A stretch of 64,000 nucleotides of DNA, taken from contig CP126198.1 of the NCBI GenBank assembly GCA_030272155.1, positions 3,968,001 to 4,032,000 on the forward strand. Reading direction: 5' to 3'. Both the position numbers and the translations under genes were made by a program. The stretch is from Tetradesmus obliquus (lineage: Eukaryota; Chlorophyta; Chlorophyceae; Sphaeropleales; Scenedesmaceae). Below are positions 46,011-59,383 of the stretch, one piece after another; positions within the stretch are counted from its first letter, which is position 1; every line of letters starts with the position of its first letter. The notes under the pieces are model-generated. The model ran no database searches. It had not been told where the DNA came from and saw nothing but the letters and a program-made list of their open reading frames with translations.

Positions 46011-48404
46011 ATTAAGGGCGGGAGCGGCGGTGTCAATGCTGGCCTCGATCGCCTCTAACGCCGCTTCCCCGCTCCCACCTCTCCCATCACACACCTGCAG
46101 TGGCAGCCCAAGCAGCCTTCCTGGTCGTCCCCTGCTGCGCTGTAAGGACTCTCCGGTGGCATAGCGCCCTGCATTGCTGCGCTGTCCATGTTTTGAAGCA
46201 GTGCGTGCAAAAGGAGGTGTGCCATGATGCACGCCCGCTAGTCTGAGGCTGCTAACTGTTGGTTTTGCCCTTTGGCTTACTACACAGCTGCTATCAAAGG
46301 CAGGCCGCTCCGCTCCGCTGCAAGCGAGTGAACAGCAACGAACGCCAATCAAAAAGTCTCAGTTAGTGCCTTTCCTAAATGTTACACTGTAGCTATTCAA
46401 GAGTTATGTGGGTGCATGGGGGCATTGAGGGCGCAAGTTCAGACTTTCCCCCAGCACAACATCCATCGTCAGCTGAGTCAGCACCACGAGGCAGAAACCC
46501 ACCGTTGCAATAAGCTCGGCAAAGAGGCACCGAAGCTTTTTAAAGCTAATTAAACTATTACGAAGGGGCAGCAGGCAAGGACTGTGTGCTAAAGGATCAT
46601 ATAACACGCCCAAAGGAGGGGTGCTGAGCCTCACCACTGGGCGCCATTTGGTCTGCTGTGCGGGCCACAGAGCATAAGTTCAGCTTGTCACAGTAGAGTT
46701 TGCCTGTGCATCTGCATGTGATCACTTGCAGATGCCGGATGTGGTCAGTACCTGCTGTTCCTGGATCCACCATGGTGCAATCCTAGAAGGTGGATGCTTA
46801 AGCCCCACCTGGCTAGCTACATCAGCTGCGTTTACTCCTGCAAAACAACGTCTACTGAGTGCAAGTTAAATTGGTGGCGCACTTTGTCGTGTCTGTCACA
46901 GTACGCAGCTACCCTGCCAAACCTGGCCACTGACAGTTTGATGCTGGTTGCATGATGCAGTGTGGCACTGTGCTAGGCGAAGCAGCTGTGACTCGACTTG
47001 TTTTGGTTGTTGAGTTGCGGTGCTGCAGCACCTGCTGCTGTTGCCACAGTTGTTATAAGAAACAGACTCAGCGGCGGACATACCAGCTGAATTATAGAAA
47101 GGTTGACTTCTGCTCAAAATCTTTAAAAGGAAATCTTGATCCAGCGGCACTGCATGATGCACTGCAAGTTTCCCACAGCCCGCTACAACCTTCTGTGTCA
47201 TACAGTGATACCAGGTAGCTGCTGCACAGCTGCCCTTTGCAAGCCTCAAGCTTTATCCCCACTATGTTCGGCCCTACCAATACGGGCTCGGTGCCAAATA
47301 TCGTCTCGTTTTGCTCAGTTACACGGAGCCTGTCACAGGACAAGCTCAGGGCAGCAGAGGTGAGTACACAAGCTGCCTCATCACAACAGGAACAGCTGCT
47401 TCTTTTATTCGCTCTACTTCTGCTTTCTGCCAACTGAGCACAACAGCACAACAACTACAACACGACGGATGGCTTAATCAAAGCCCAGTGCCAGATGGGC
47501 ATAAACCATATCGCCAGATTGCCTCCAAAGCTGGCAAGAACCCTGAGGACAACACCGGCCATAACCTGGCGCCCGCCAGCAGCATCTCATTCCATATCGC
47601 CCCATCTCATGGCGTTAGATACTAGCATAGCACAGCAGCAGCTGCCCTTATCTGAGCAACATCAATCAACATGCCAATGACAACACAAATGCAGGTGTAC
47701 AGATGCACTGAGAGCACTGTACCCTCATAAGATTTCATCACGTGCACTAGCCTGGACGTACTGCAGTCCTCAGCTTTATGCATGCACCTCTCCATTGCTG
47801 CCAGCACAGTCTGAACAGCCTTGCTACATCGCAAAGTGCAGTTCTGCAGTACGCTTCCACATGCTCACAATGCGCCCAGCACGCTGAAAGTTGGCACAAA
47901 CTCTGCACATGGCCACAAGTACATGCCAGCCTGTAATGGTGTGTGCAGGCAATATTAGCAGGAAAACAACCCCTCACATACAATATCATGCGTGGGATAG
48001 CGCCACGGTTGCCTGGCAGGCAATCATGCAACATAATGCGTAGGATTTCTAGCAAGACCTACATCCAGCAACAACACAAACCACAGATGTGGGTGCACAC
48101 AGTGAAACTACCTAGCAAAGAATGTCATCATGCCAAGATCTTTATTCAAGATGCACCCACAGCACCCTCTTTACTCTTCACCAACACAGCTGTACAAGTG
48201 GCAAGCCAGCCAGCAAAGAAACACTGCTGCTGCCAACACCGCCTGACATTATGTATCATTCATACCACCTGGCTCATTGCTCAACACGCTGACAGCAGAC
48301 AAACATCATTCAGGCACCAGGTGCAGCACCTTGCTGGCACTACTGTACGGCGCATCTAGCCAACAGCACCCAGCAAAGCATCAAGCACAACAGCCAGCCG
48401 CACT
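46011..48404. other. Upstream region of the RRM gene and 3' side of the secreted-protein gene
   Basis: Contains the unresolved 5' exon(s) of the RRM gene in about 46011-46650. The rest has no conserved frame. Minus-strand TGTAA occurs at about 46383-46387 and near 47318. Neither can be tied firmly to the gene ending at 48405. Confidence 0.35.
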
Positions 48405-49284
48405 CTACTTGCCGCTGCCTGCCAGGCTTGTGGCCTCTGCGTATGCGCTGGAGGAGCAGGCGTTGATGAACTTGTTCTTCCAGTCGTCGCTGCCGAATGC
48501 AGTTGACCTGGCATCAGCAAATGCCTTGGCGTTCGAGAAGGCAAAACCGCCATTGCCGCTGCTGATCGCAGTGCCTGATGCATAGGCCGAGGCAGCAGAC
48601 TGGCAGGCCGAGTAGGAAGGGTGGTTGTTCACCACTGGCACATGCTGGTTGCAGCCGCCGTGCTTGCACTTGTCATCATAGTTGTTGTTGTTGCCGACGT
48701 ACGTGGGGTGCTGGTTGAAGTTGGAGCTGGCTGCAGCAGCTTGTGCCTGGGCATTGGCGACGGCAACTGCAGCAGGCAGTGATGATATGTTGCGTGGCAG
48801 GGCAGTGGCAGTGGCAGCAGCAAGCTCTGAGAACCATGTTGCAAGTGGAATAGTTTTGAGGCATCTGACAGTGAAGCAACATGAGCTATGGAGTGATGCT
48901 GGACTGGGCATGCTTCGCCACTCATGCAGTAGCGCTGCGTAGATGCATGAAGGGGCTGCAGCAGCACCAGCAGGTGCAGCACATAATGGACATGCTGCCA
49001 AAAACAGCTAGAAGCTGCCTCACCCGGGACCTTGGGCATGGTCAACTTCACGTTTGCCCTAAGAATGCTCTAGCTGATACTTAAGCAAGCCCTGTATAAG
49101 TCTGACAGTGCAGAAGTACGCTGACAGCTATTGCTGCTCAGCAACAGCACTCACCATTGATGTCTGGCATTTTAGAAGCGCCCAGCATCTTGCGGTTGCC
49201 ACTGGCAGCAGCAGCAGATGGCAGACTGGCCATGGCTACACAGGCGCAGCAAGTCAGGAAGATCATCACAGTCCTTGAAGCCAT
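48405..49284 (-). CDS. Small secreted Ala/Ser/Asn-rich protein
   Basis: Not a family I recognise. Two exons give 183 aa: 49155-49284 and 48405-48826, joined at CAATG|GTGAGT and TTCTCAG|AGC with matching phase. The N terminus MASRTVMIFLTCCACVAMAS is a clear signal peptide, with likely cleavage after the Ala-rich stretch. The mature part begins SGNRKMLGASKMPDIN, then Ala/Gln-rich sequence, an Asn-rich patch (NNNNYDDKCKHGGCNQH) with paired Cys residues, and a Ser/Ala/Phe-rich tail. An extracellular, vacuolar or cell-wall location is inferred. The gene has its own TATA box. Intron 1 contains open frame on both strands, but the phase supports direct joining. Confidence 0.6.
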
Positions 49285-50158
49285 TGTGCTGGTGCGCTTG
49301 ACACCGGAAAGGGGTTACGGGATGGTGGGAGGTGGGCTAGTATCGCAATTGCAGTTGTGAACGCTGGTTGAGAAGGTTGTACTTCGGCTGCGAACATCGC
49401 GGCTCTATATAGCTGAACGGGCGTGAGAGAGGGATTATCACATAGGAAGCCACCCATGACGTCTTACGCCTTACTCGACAGACCGCACCTGCCTCCGGCG
49501 CCGGTTGTGCGACGCCATGCCAGAAATGCCCACGTGTCAGACTGCTGGCAGCAGCTGTGTAACGCCGATCGCTGATAAAGTAGCTGTAGCGAAACATAAA
49601 CGTAACAATTATGGTTCACGCAACGCGCTTGCGGCATGGTTTGTCACCGGAAGTCCCGTGAAGCCAGCAACGCCACACCGGGTACTTCCGGGATCCCGCC
49701 ATGCGCAGGTTCACGAAGGTGTACAACGTTATGTGCATCTGTTGCTGTATCGTTTCACTTCATAGCAGTTGGGTTGAATTGGTATACACAAAGACACCCC
49801 GACACTTCAAGCCGGCAGTACTAGTTCGGTGCAGGTGATGCTGATGCATGTAAGTTGCAACGCCCTAGCTTGTGCTGCAGCGCCATGCTGCAACACATAG
49901 CAAGCACCCAACTTCACATGTCACGTACCTGTCAGCGGCAATGGTGTCGTGTCTCACACTTTTGAGGGTCCCCGACTGGTCAGATTCAGGAATGTACTAG
50001 TAAGATTGAGCAGCCTGAGCCAGGAAGCCCAAGTTGCAGCTCAGAGACAGCCACTCGACAGCAGCCAAACCATTGCTGATCCAGTCATCGCAGTCGCAGC
50101 CGCACGCCGTTTGGCGCAGATAGTATGCACGACAGCAGGGTCATCAGCTGCAGCCACA
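49285..50158. other. Promoter of the secreted-protein gene and WD40 3' side
   Basis: Comparatively poor in triplet repeats. Contains the TATA element at 49405-49411. No conserved frame. Confidence 0.45.
49405..49411 (-). promoter_or_regulatory. TATA box of the secreted-protein gene
   Basis: CTATATAG in the sense direction, about 120 bases upstream of the start ATG at 49284. It is the clearest TATA element in the window. Confidence 0.6.
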
Positions 50159-52236
50159 TCAGCGCTCGCGCCTGCTGCCCGCAGCGCCAGCAGCTCTGCG
50201 CAGCTTTGCAGCGCCTGGCCCAGCAGCAGCCTCAGGGCCCAGGCCCACCCTGCTGCTCTCAACGCTGCTGCTGTGCTGCAGCGCTGCCACTGACTGCATG
50301 GTGGAGCTGGTCCAGGCAGTGGCGCCCTTGTCAGCCACCACCTTTGCTGCACTGTCGTTGATGTCCTGCGCAGGGCAGAAGCAGGCAGCAGCAGTCACAG
50401 CAGACAGCAACTGTGGTGTGACGCAGCTCGCGATCAGCAATGGCAAGCAGGAACAATGCACAACCTGCTGTAGCCACACTGCACGACAAGCTGCCCAACG
50501 TGCAGCTGGTGCCCCGGCGGATTGTTCACACAACTATGCCTGCACATGGCTGTACACAGCATTGCTTGAAGGGGCCTCCTGTTCCAGCAATGCTTGAAGG
50601 GGCCTCCTGTTCCAGCATTGCTTGAAGGTGCACGGAGGTGCATGTACTGTATAATCGTCATCAGTTTGCATTCCTGCAGCCGCCGCCTCACCATGAGCAG
50701 CCGCCTGCCCAGCTCCTGCAGCTTCGCCCCCAGGCTGCCAGGCGCATCATGCACCTCTGCTGCCCCCAGCTGCCAGCCCTCCTCACTCAACCGCGGCTCC
50801 CTGCCGCCGGCGCGCCCGCCACGCCTGCCGCCAGGCTTGCCGCCCGAGGGGCCGTCGTCGCCGGCTACACCGATGGCTCGCAGCAGCGCCAGTGTGTGGT
50901 CCTGTGCAGCAGCAGCAGCAGCAGCATCCACAACAAAAGCGTGGAGCTTCAGTACCAGTACTTCGTATGTTTTCCTATTTCAGTCAGCAGGATCCTGCCC
51001 ATAACCAGTCGACAAGTTGCAGAGTAGGCAGCCTCATCTGCGCACTCTGCTGGCAGCACAAATCACTGCCTGCCTTGCAGTGCACTTTGCAGCCCTCACC
51101 TGGCTCAGTGCCTTGGGCATCACCAGCGGGTGCGCCTTCTCATATTCTGACACATAGTTGGCGGCATCCTCACTATCCTCAGGCAGCAGGTAGGCAGCAT
51201 CGCCTGATGTGGCAGCAGCAGCAGCAGCAGACGCCTTGCCAGTGCTGCTGCTGCTGCCTGCCGCTGCTGCTGCTGCTGCAGGCTGCGGCCGCTTCCACAG
51301 GCGCAGCGCACCGTCCCAGCTGCTGGTGATGTAGCAGTCCAGTGCATGCAGGTAGCCTATGCCGCTGATTATATCAGAGTGACCCTGGAACCTGCCCACA
51401 GTGACGCAGACATGTAACACAGCATGGTCTGAGCAGGAGAAACGCACTTTTTTGGTTACACTTACAACACAGTGAGCTGTGTGGCGCTCGCAGGCATTCA
51501 ATGTGTCAGGCATGTGGTGTCCCTGACCTGCTATAGCAATGATTGCTGCAAGCCACGCATCAAGAATCCAAGGCATCATACGCTAGGCCCTCCATACCAT
51601 TGCTGGACGCTGCTGCTGACACAGCCAACAGTGCCTGCCAGCCAGCCCACAGCTGCCGCCTGAGCAGTGGGAGCACTCACCTTGCCAGTGGCACTGCTCC
51701 AGCAGCCAGGTCATACAGGTATGCGCTCTTGTCGGCAGTGGACACCAGCAGCAGCCGGTTCACCTCATCCACAAACAGGTACCTGCGGCAGCACACCAGC
51801 AACCGCCGCAGATGAGAACACCACACCCTACTACATGCATGCCGGTTCGTGTTGGCAAGGCCTGAGTGCGGGCCCTGCATCAGCTGCACATCACTGCATG
51901 CAGCAGCGCTTCTTGTGCTGCGTGTGGTGCTGCCCACCTGGCGCTGCCTCCTTTGAATGGGATTGATGCCATCTTCTCGCCCTTGGTGCTCCACAGCCGC
52001 AGCAACTCATCATCTGCTGCTGTCACCCAGGCTTCCTCATGGGCCACCCAGCGCACCTGAACAGCAGCAGCAGCAGCACCAGTGTGTATGCAAGTCAAAG
52101 GCCTAGGCAACACATATCACAGCAAAGTGGACGTCAAAAGCTGTACTGTTTTCTCCCAGCGCTGCGCACAGCCAGTGGTCGAACTGCACACGGCATTGCC
52201 TGCAATTGCAGTTAGCACTCCATGTGGCCCCCTCAG

Positions 52237-52294
<58 letters not shown>

Positions 52295-55200
52295 GTGTGA
52301 CCTCCGGCACATCTTCACTCGCGTGTGCAATCGCCTCAGCCACAATCGCCGGCAGCCCAGCGCCACCCTGCTGCTGCTTTGTGCCAGCACCGCCCCCTCC
52401 AGCCGCCAGCCCATCGATATCAGAGCGCGTCAGCCACTGCATGTTGCTCTTGCCGTTAGAGTTCACATCTGAGGGCGTCTGCTGCTTGCTGGGCCCTGCT
52501 GAATTAGGCCGCGTTGCTGGATCCGAGTGGTCCAGCACTAGAGTGAGGCGGGGCTGTGTGGGCTTGGCTAGTGACCAAACCTTGACTTTGCTGCCCATGC
52601 CGCAGGTGGCCACCTCCTGCCGGGCAGGGCAGTGCTCCATGCATTGGATGGGCGTGTTGTGTGCGTCCTGCTCGGCCTGCAGTTCAAGCGAGACCAGCGC
52701 CACAGAGGTGAGACAGGTCAGCAGGCACTGGCATGCGTTGCTAGCTGCGCATGTCCTGCGCTGTTTGCATGCCGTTTGGCGCTCCTCAGTTAGTCAACAG
52801 TACAGCAGATAACAGCTGCTTATCAACACAACACACAGCTGTACACAGCTTGATGTTTCAGATCATGATATAGTGGCATGCACATAATCCAGCCCTCGGC
52901 TACAGCAGCCCACTGCACTGTGCCGAACCATCACCACTCACATGCAGCTGCTTCATGGTGCGCAAGTCCCACACACGCAGGCTCCTGTCTTCGCTGCAGC
53001 TCAGCACCAGCCCGCCAGGCAGCGCCGCCAGCCCAGTCACCTTGCCCTCATGCCCTGTCAGCAGCGTGGGCAGTGCTGCTGCATCGCAGTCGCCTGCAGT
53101 GCTTGCTGCGTGCCCGTCCAGGTAGCTGAGCTTGATGCTGCCGTCCTCGCAACCTGACATGATGCAGTGCTGCTCTGGCAGGTGCAGCAGGCACAGCACG
53201 TTGCAGTCTGCCACTGGCGTGTCCTCCTGCAGCAGAGCAGCAACAGCAGCAGCAGCAGCAGCGCCAAACGCCTCAGTCCTGCAGTGCATGGGGCTGCAAG
53301 GGGTTATGATTCTGACGTGCGAGGCGAGGTCTGCATGCTGCTCATGCACAGGTAATAGAGCTAGCCGGCCAACCTTTGTAATCATGACAATGCGTGCATC
53401 CCTGCCTGCCATGCCCAGTAAGTCACGAACTGCCGAAGTACTGCAATATGGTGCCAAACAGCTCAAGGCTGCATCAGCAGCCACACTCACCACCAGCCTG
53501 TACACGTCACAGTTCTGCTCTGCATCCAGCTCCCAGCTGCACACATGGCCTTCCGCACTGAAGGAGAACAGGGACTGGTCAAACGTGTCCTGGCTGCTGC
53601 TGCTGCCCTGGCACACCAGCAGGCCCTCAACCCAGTCCTCATGTGCTCGGAACACCCTGCAGCATGACAGCAAACATGTAAAGGACGAATCTCTTTGTGG
53701 TAAATGCACAGTTATGTACCTTCTAACAATGCTCACATGTGTGTGCGGATCGCAGGGAACTTCACAGGCAAGCTGACATAAGCATGTGCACACGCCCAGC
53801 CGCACAGCATGCAAGCCGCGTGCCCAGTGCACAAGGCCTGCAGGGGCAGTGCTGCTGCAGGCCAACTGCAAGCAGCACTGTGCGCACCTGTGCGCTGCAT
53901 GCGGGTTGTACTGCCACACCACCAGCTGCCGCTGCGCTGTGCCTGCCAGCACCAGGTCGCTGCCAGGCGGCGCGTACAGCAGCTCCACTGCGTGCTCCTG
54001 CAGACAGTATGTATAATAATGACAATACTATACAGTAAATGCATGATTATGCACCTTCCAGCAAAGTTGGACCAGCACAACCCCGCACAAGGTATTCAGT
54101 ATACACAGTGCGCCCCGCCAAATGCTTTTGCGTCCCCAGGCACACAACAGTTACAGCTGTTCTACTGTGCTCAGGCAATAAAACAGGGCATCGTCCATGC
54201 ATGTCATACAGTAAGCAACACGGCTGCTGCTGTGCTTGGAGGTCGTTTTCAGCACAGCTGTGTGGCCCACCTGCAGCTGGTTGGGCTGTGCCACGTACTC
54301 TGTGATGACTGCTGGCGCACGCGGGTCCAGCGCAGCCAACTTGCCTGCCCGCCCCGTGGCCCACCAGTGGTTGCAGTGCGGCAGGTATGCACAGCTGATG
54401 GGCTTGTTGCTGAGCCCCTCAAACTTGTCCAGGCACCTGCGGGCAGCGATTGACATGCACGTCATCAGCAGCCTGTGCGCTTGTGCCACCCCTCAGCCTC
54501 TCCTGCTGCAGACGCATATACATCACTGCAGTCGCAACTGGGCAAGCAAACATTATTGTGTGTCTCCAACTCAAACTTGCCAGCTGCTGGCCAACCCCAC
54601 CTGCCCTCCACGCTCCACACCCGCAGCGCGCCGTCCAGGCTGCCAGCCAGCAGCACGTTGTTGTGCGGGTCGAAGGCGAGGCTGGTGAGGCCCGCGCGTG
54701 CGCAGTCCTTCACGCGCCTGAAGGCCTCCTTGGGCTTGTCCAGCTTGTCCACATCGTAGCTGCAGATGCAGCGGTCAAACCTGCGCAGCAGCAGCGTTGT
54801 TGATGTGACATATACTCATGAAGGCCTGGATATCCTGTCTGAAGCAGACGCGTGAAAGTCTTGCACCCAGAGCAGCTGTGTGTGCTGAATGATGTCGGGC
54901 TGCAGCTCAGGTGGCATAACTACTGACATATAGCGCATCCATCGTGCAAGCTCGAACTTGTCCTGCAAGCGTGTCCTGCAAGCTCACCCTGCTGTGAAGA
55001 TCTTGCCGCCCTCAGTGATGACAACACACTTGACCACATCTGTGTGGCACACCCCATAGTAGTCTTCCTCGCGCTGCCTGCTGCCATACACCAGCCCGCC
55101 AGCAGAGCCAGCGCCTCTGCTGCCACCAGCTGCTGCCTTGGGCCTGCTGCTGCTGGTGTTGGTGCTGGCAGCAGCTTCCGACATGGCGTCACCGCCAGCA

Positions 55201-56716
55201 GCCGCTGAGTTTGCTGCTGCTGCTGCATCTGCTGCTGTTTCACTGGCTTGGGCAGCTGCCAGCAGGTCTGGCTGTTCATCATCGAAATCCTGTGTGAACC
55301 TGCCGCCGCCGCCACCGTCCTGCAAGGCAAATACAGCCCAGCAAGCAGTCATACCTACATGCAATGTTCGCCTTAGGGCAGCAACTGCAGGAATTGCCAT
55401 CACATTCGCTGCTTTCAGATCCCATTGCAGGATCTCAACCATGGATACTATTAATCAAACAATGTTCTGCCTGGGGTACATCTAGCCGGCTCAGGAGCAA
55501 AACATGGCGCTGACAGCGCACATTCCTCAGCTCGTACCTTCCTGCCAAGTGCTTCTACTCCTACTGCTGCACAGCTGCCAGGCCGCTGGTGCTGCTTCCA
55601 GCCCTTGAAGGCAGGGCACACTCGCCGCAGCACCTGCGGGGCATCTGAGCTGCCAGGGCCTCCAGCAATGCCCAGGCCGGCAGCTGCTGCAGACACGGGG
55701 CTGTCTTGCTGCTGCTGCAGCTGCTGGCGTGCTGTTGGCTGCGCGTTGTGGCGTGCATGCTTCAAGCGCAGCACATCTGACATGTCCACCTGCAGCAGCA
55801 GCAGCAGTCGCGGCCGGGTAAGCATAGCAGGCCAAGCCCCGCAGCGGCAGGCAACCTGCTGCAAAAACAGCCGGACCGACAACACATGTTGCTGCTGGTG
55901 CAGCGGTTCCAATGTCAGCGGCTGGACATGTGCCTGCTTATAACAAACTCTTACGGGTCCATCCAGCCACATGGCAGTGCGAACAATCGCAGCCGACAGC
56001 TGCTGCCGCTGCTGCTGCTGTCACCTTGTAGATGTGCATCACGCTGTTGCCGCCTGCCACCAGGATGCAGTGCTTGCTGCTCCACGCCATGCTGAACACA
56101 GGCCACCCTGTGGGCACCACCTGCAGGAACACGTCAGCAGCACAAGCAGCAGCATGCCACAGCCATTGATGTTCAGCTTTCACTGTGTTCTTAGTTTTTG
56201 AGCAGCTACCAAGTCGGCACAAGGAGTTCTCAATCCCCATCATGCTTGCTCCTTGGGCTACTGCAGAGCAAAGGTTGGCGCCGTGCAAGCTAGCCCACAT
56301 CATCATGCTGGTCAGGCATTGCTGCTGCACCTGTCTCTACCCACCTGTAACAAGCTGCCTTTGTCCGTCCACACGCCGATGCTGCCATCTATTGAGCCAG
56401 AGAACAGCAGCTTGACGCTTGAGGCGTATGCCAGGCATGTGACCATCCCCTTGTGCACAGCCTGGCTGCGCAGGCGCTGCCCTGTTTTAAGGTCCCATAC
56501 CTGGAACAATGCGTGGAAAGCAGGTGTTTGTTCCATGCACGTTTGATGTTGGCTGTGCAGATTGCAAGGACGCAGCATCAGGCTGGCATCGCACACCTTG
56601 ATGGCGCGGTCGCCCTCTGCTGCTGTGTACACCTCCCGCTTGATGCGGTTGAAGGCAATGGCCGCCAAGCTGTCCTCATGGGCAGCATTGATAACCTGGA
56701 TGATTTCCATAGCCAT
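50159..56716 (-). CDS. WD40-repeat protein, about 13-14 repeats
   Basis: Sixteen exons give about 1058 aa: 56597-56716, 56345-56500, 56025-56120, 55538-55789, 54988-55319, 54601-54780, 54271-54436, 53888-53997, 53491-53656, 52942-53226, 52293-52676, 51938-52056, 51681-51782, 51100-51391, 50692-50901, 50159-50365, every junction in phase. WD repeats are seen as GDRAIKVWDLKTG, SIDGSIGVWT, FDRCICSYDV, GSLDGALRVWSVEG, AQRQLVVWQYN, AEGHVCSWELD, CEDGSIKL, SEDRSLRVWDLR, GSKVKVWSL, DELLRLWSTKG and SWDGALRLWKR. This is enough for two seven-bladed propellers. Low-complexity linkers lie in exons 4, 5 and 11, and an Ala/Arg-rich segment ends the protein. It is probably a scaffold; axonemal, trafficking or ribosome-biogenesis roles are all possible. 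Exon-edge duplication is nearly absent here, unlike in its neighbours. Confidence 0.85.
52238..52292 (-). repeat. (GT)27 microsatellite forming a splice donor
   Basis: On the coding (minus) strand exon 11 of the WD40 gene ends ACACAG and is followed directly by an unbroken GT run of about 55 bases. The donor GT is therefore the first unit of the microsatellite. Confidence 0.9.
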
Positions 56717-57409
56717 GGCTGCGCGCTGATGCTTATGCTGATGCTGGTGCTGCTCTGCAGGTCAAGTCAAGCAGGCTGCATGCAACATCATCATCAGCCA
56801 ACTTTACAGACAAGATGGATGGTAGCAGCAGCTGCTGCCATGGCTCTCCCCGCCGTTTTTAGCGTTCAATCTGTATCACTGTCACTGCAGGTGAAATTTC
56901 TCTTTTCTGGTTTTCGGTGCTCTGGTGCTGCAGTGGACAGCCAGTTTGAACAAGCAGTAGGGTTGTTGTCACACGTGGTTTCTATGCTTGAAAAGCAGAC
57001 AAATTGAAAGTTATGGCTTATAATTATAGGTGCAGGTTGATGGCCACCTTGCTGCCTCCAGCTAGGTGATAACCATGTGACAAGGTGAAGGCGGGTTCGT
57101 GGACGGGAGCCTTTACAGCAATGAGAGAATGCGCCTGACGCCTACAAACCGTGCAATCGCACTTTCCCATCTGCCTCCTTTACTCGCACTTGACTGATTT
57201 ACGTCACACCTGATCAGGCTGGGCTGGAGAGTGTAGAGCTGCGTGCAGTCTCTTTCGATCTTCAAATATTTGATCTTGATAGTGCGCTGTGCTTGCAGCT
57301 AAGCTGCATCTGTCTCAGGATCAAGCGCTTGGGCGCGAACTTCGTGTTGTGGCAGCGTTGTGAGCAGTAGTCAGCAGAGGTGCATGCTTTGTCGGCGTCA
57401 TATATCTAG
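56717..57409. other. Divergent promoter region, WD40 gene / right-hand gene
   Basis: About 0.7 kb between head-to-head genes. A plus-strand frame at 56818-56892 (MVAAAAAMALPAVFSVQSVS) ends in CAG|GTGAAA and could be an alternative first exon of the right-hand gene. A CATATATC element lies at about 57399-57406. Confidence 0.45.
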
Positions 57410-59331
57410 ATGAGACACAAGGCACCGAGCTTACAGGTTTGCAGCTTACGGCTCGGCTACATGCAACTGGCCAACATATGCTGCAAGAACAGCATGGTGC
57501 ACTGCAGGAAATTCACCATGCAAGCAGCATCAAGCCTGCAATTCGCTGCAGAACATGCTTATGAGATGATTTACTGGTTGATGGCCATCCAAGGCATGCC
57601 AGCAGCTGTTTTCACCTCTTCAACCTTGGGCTGCAGTGGGAAACACAACAGCAGCCTCTACCAGCCATATGCACATCAACATGCTTGTGCAATCACGCCC
57701 CCCTGCAGATATGCTTGCCTCAACCCTTTCGTTCAGTAGAATGATGTTGCTCTATCAGAATTCTGCAGTTTATTTGTAGCCTGGTTGCCTGACATGGCTG
57801 CTGCTGCTTGCAGGAGGCGCTGCCTGACTTCAGCATCAGCAATGTCGACCTGGTGCCTCAGCTGCAGGACTGGGCCGATGAGGCGGGCGATGCTGAGCGC
57901 TGCAAGCTGCTGAGCAAAAAAGCAGCCAGGGATGCATTTGCAAGGCGGTTACTGCAGGTAAGGCAGGGTTTTCACTGCACAACATGCGTCCAAGGTTTGT
58001 CTGCTGGCTACAGGCTGCGCAGTGAGCATGCAGCAGTGTGACACTGACACAAGAAGAGCATGGTCACCGCAACTACTCGCATGGCCTTGTTTGCAGCAGT
58101 TTTATTGACGGATGTTGTTGAGCGTACACATGGCTACCTCAGCATGTCATTTGTACGATCATTGTGCTGCGTCTCTGCTGCTGCTGCAGGCGTGTGCAGC
58201 ATGCACTGCTGCGCTGGATGTTGTGGATGGCGACGCAGCAGCGCGTGACGACCAGGTGCTGCTGCAGCTGTCTGTGCTGGAGCGGCTGCTGAGCCTCGTG
58301 CCGCAGGATGTGGGGTGAGTAAGAAATTGCTCATCTGGCAGGCTGAATCAGCTTCATGAGTGCTGTTCCTGCTGCTGGGGAGGCTGGTGCAATCCTGTTT
58401 ATGCAGTTATGAGTGATTGTATTGCACGGTTTGCCCAATGCTTTGTTTTCCACCAGAAGCATATGTAACTGCTTGAGTGTCGCACAATACCTTGGAAGTG
58501 ACGTGCAATGGCTGGTAACCTTGCGTATGCTGCCTTGCTGCCTGTGCTGCCTGCAGGGACGACCGCATCGCGCAGCACCTGCTGGGCGCCAGCGAGCTGC
58601 CGCAGGCGCTGGCTGCTGCCGTGCAGTGCATCACTACACTGGCGCAGCAGGTGAGCAGCAACACCGCGCCCAGCAGCAGCAGCAGCAGCATATGTTGCTC
58701 AGCATGCACAAAATGTGAGTTGTTGCTCAGCTCGTGTGCACCTTGTGCACCTTGTGTATGTCACACCGCCGTCTTGCAGGAAAGCGGATTTTCCTGATCT
58801 GCTTGCTGCCACCTGCATCATCATGGTGCCAATCATGGTCCTGTGTTTGCTGCTGTGCAGTATCCTGATGCTCCTGCTGTGGAGGGTGATGAGGGTGACG
58901 TGGCGTGGCAGGTGTGCTTCACAGGCAGGGGCCTGACCAGCCTCATCAGTGACGTCGCGTACTGGAGCTGCCCCATCGCAAACACAAACGTGACGCAGAT
59001 GAGCCAGATGCCAGGTGGGTAGGATGGGTGGGCTGTGTTTATTGGGCTGTTAAAATGTTGCTGTATGTTGCGTATGTAACTCTGCAGGCCACGGCTGTGT
59101 GATTTGAGCTCTAGAATTGTTGCTGCACGTTACGTATGTAACTCTGCAGGCCACGCAATAGTTTGCAGGAGACTTGCAACTTTGGTTGATTGTGCTGTGT
59201 GCCAGTACAGGGGAGCTTGTGGTCAACTCATGCTGGAAGTCTGCAGGAGTTGTGTAGGAGTTGTGCTGATCTGTGTGCTTGGGGCATGATTACAAGCTGT
59301 GGGTGTGCGCTCACATGCTTGTCTGCTGGTG

Positions 59332-59383
<52 letters not shown>

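Noticed and set aside
53227..53490. Open intron 9 of the WD40 gene as coding sequence
   Set aside because: The 264 bases stay in frame, but they contain no WD motif, and exons 9 and 10 join in phase with good GT-AG sites. Intron retention remains possible.
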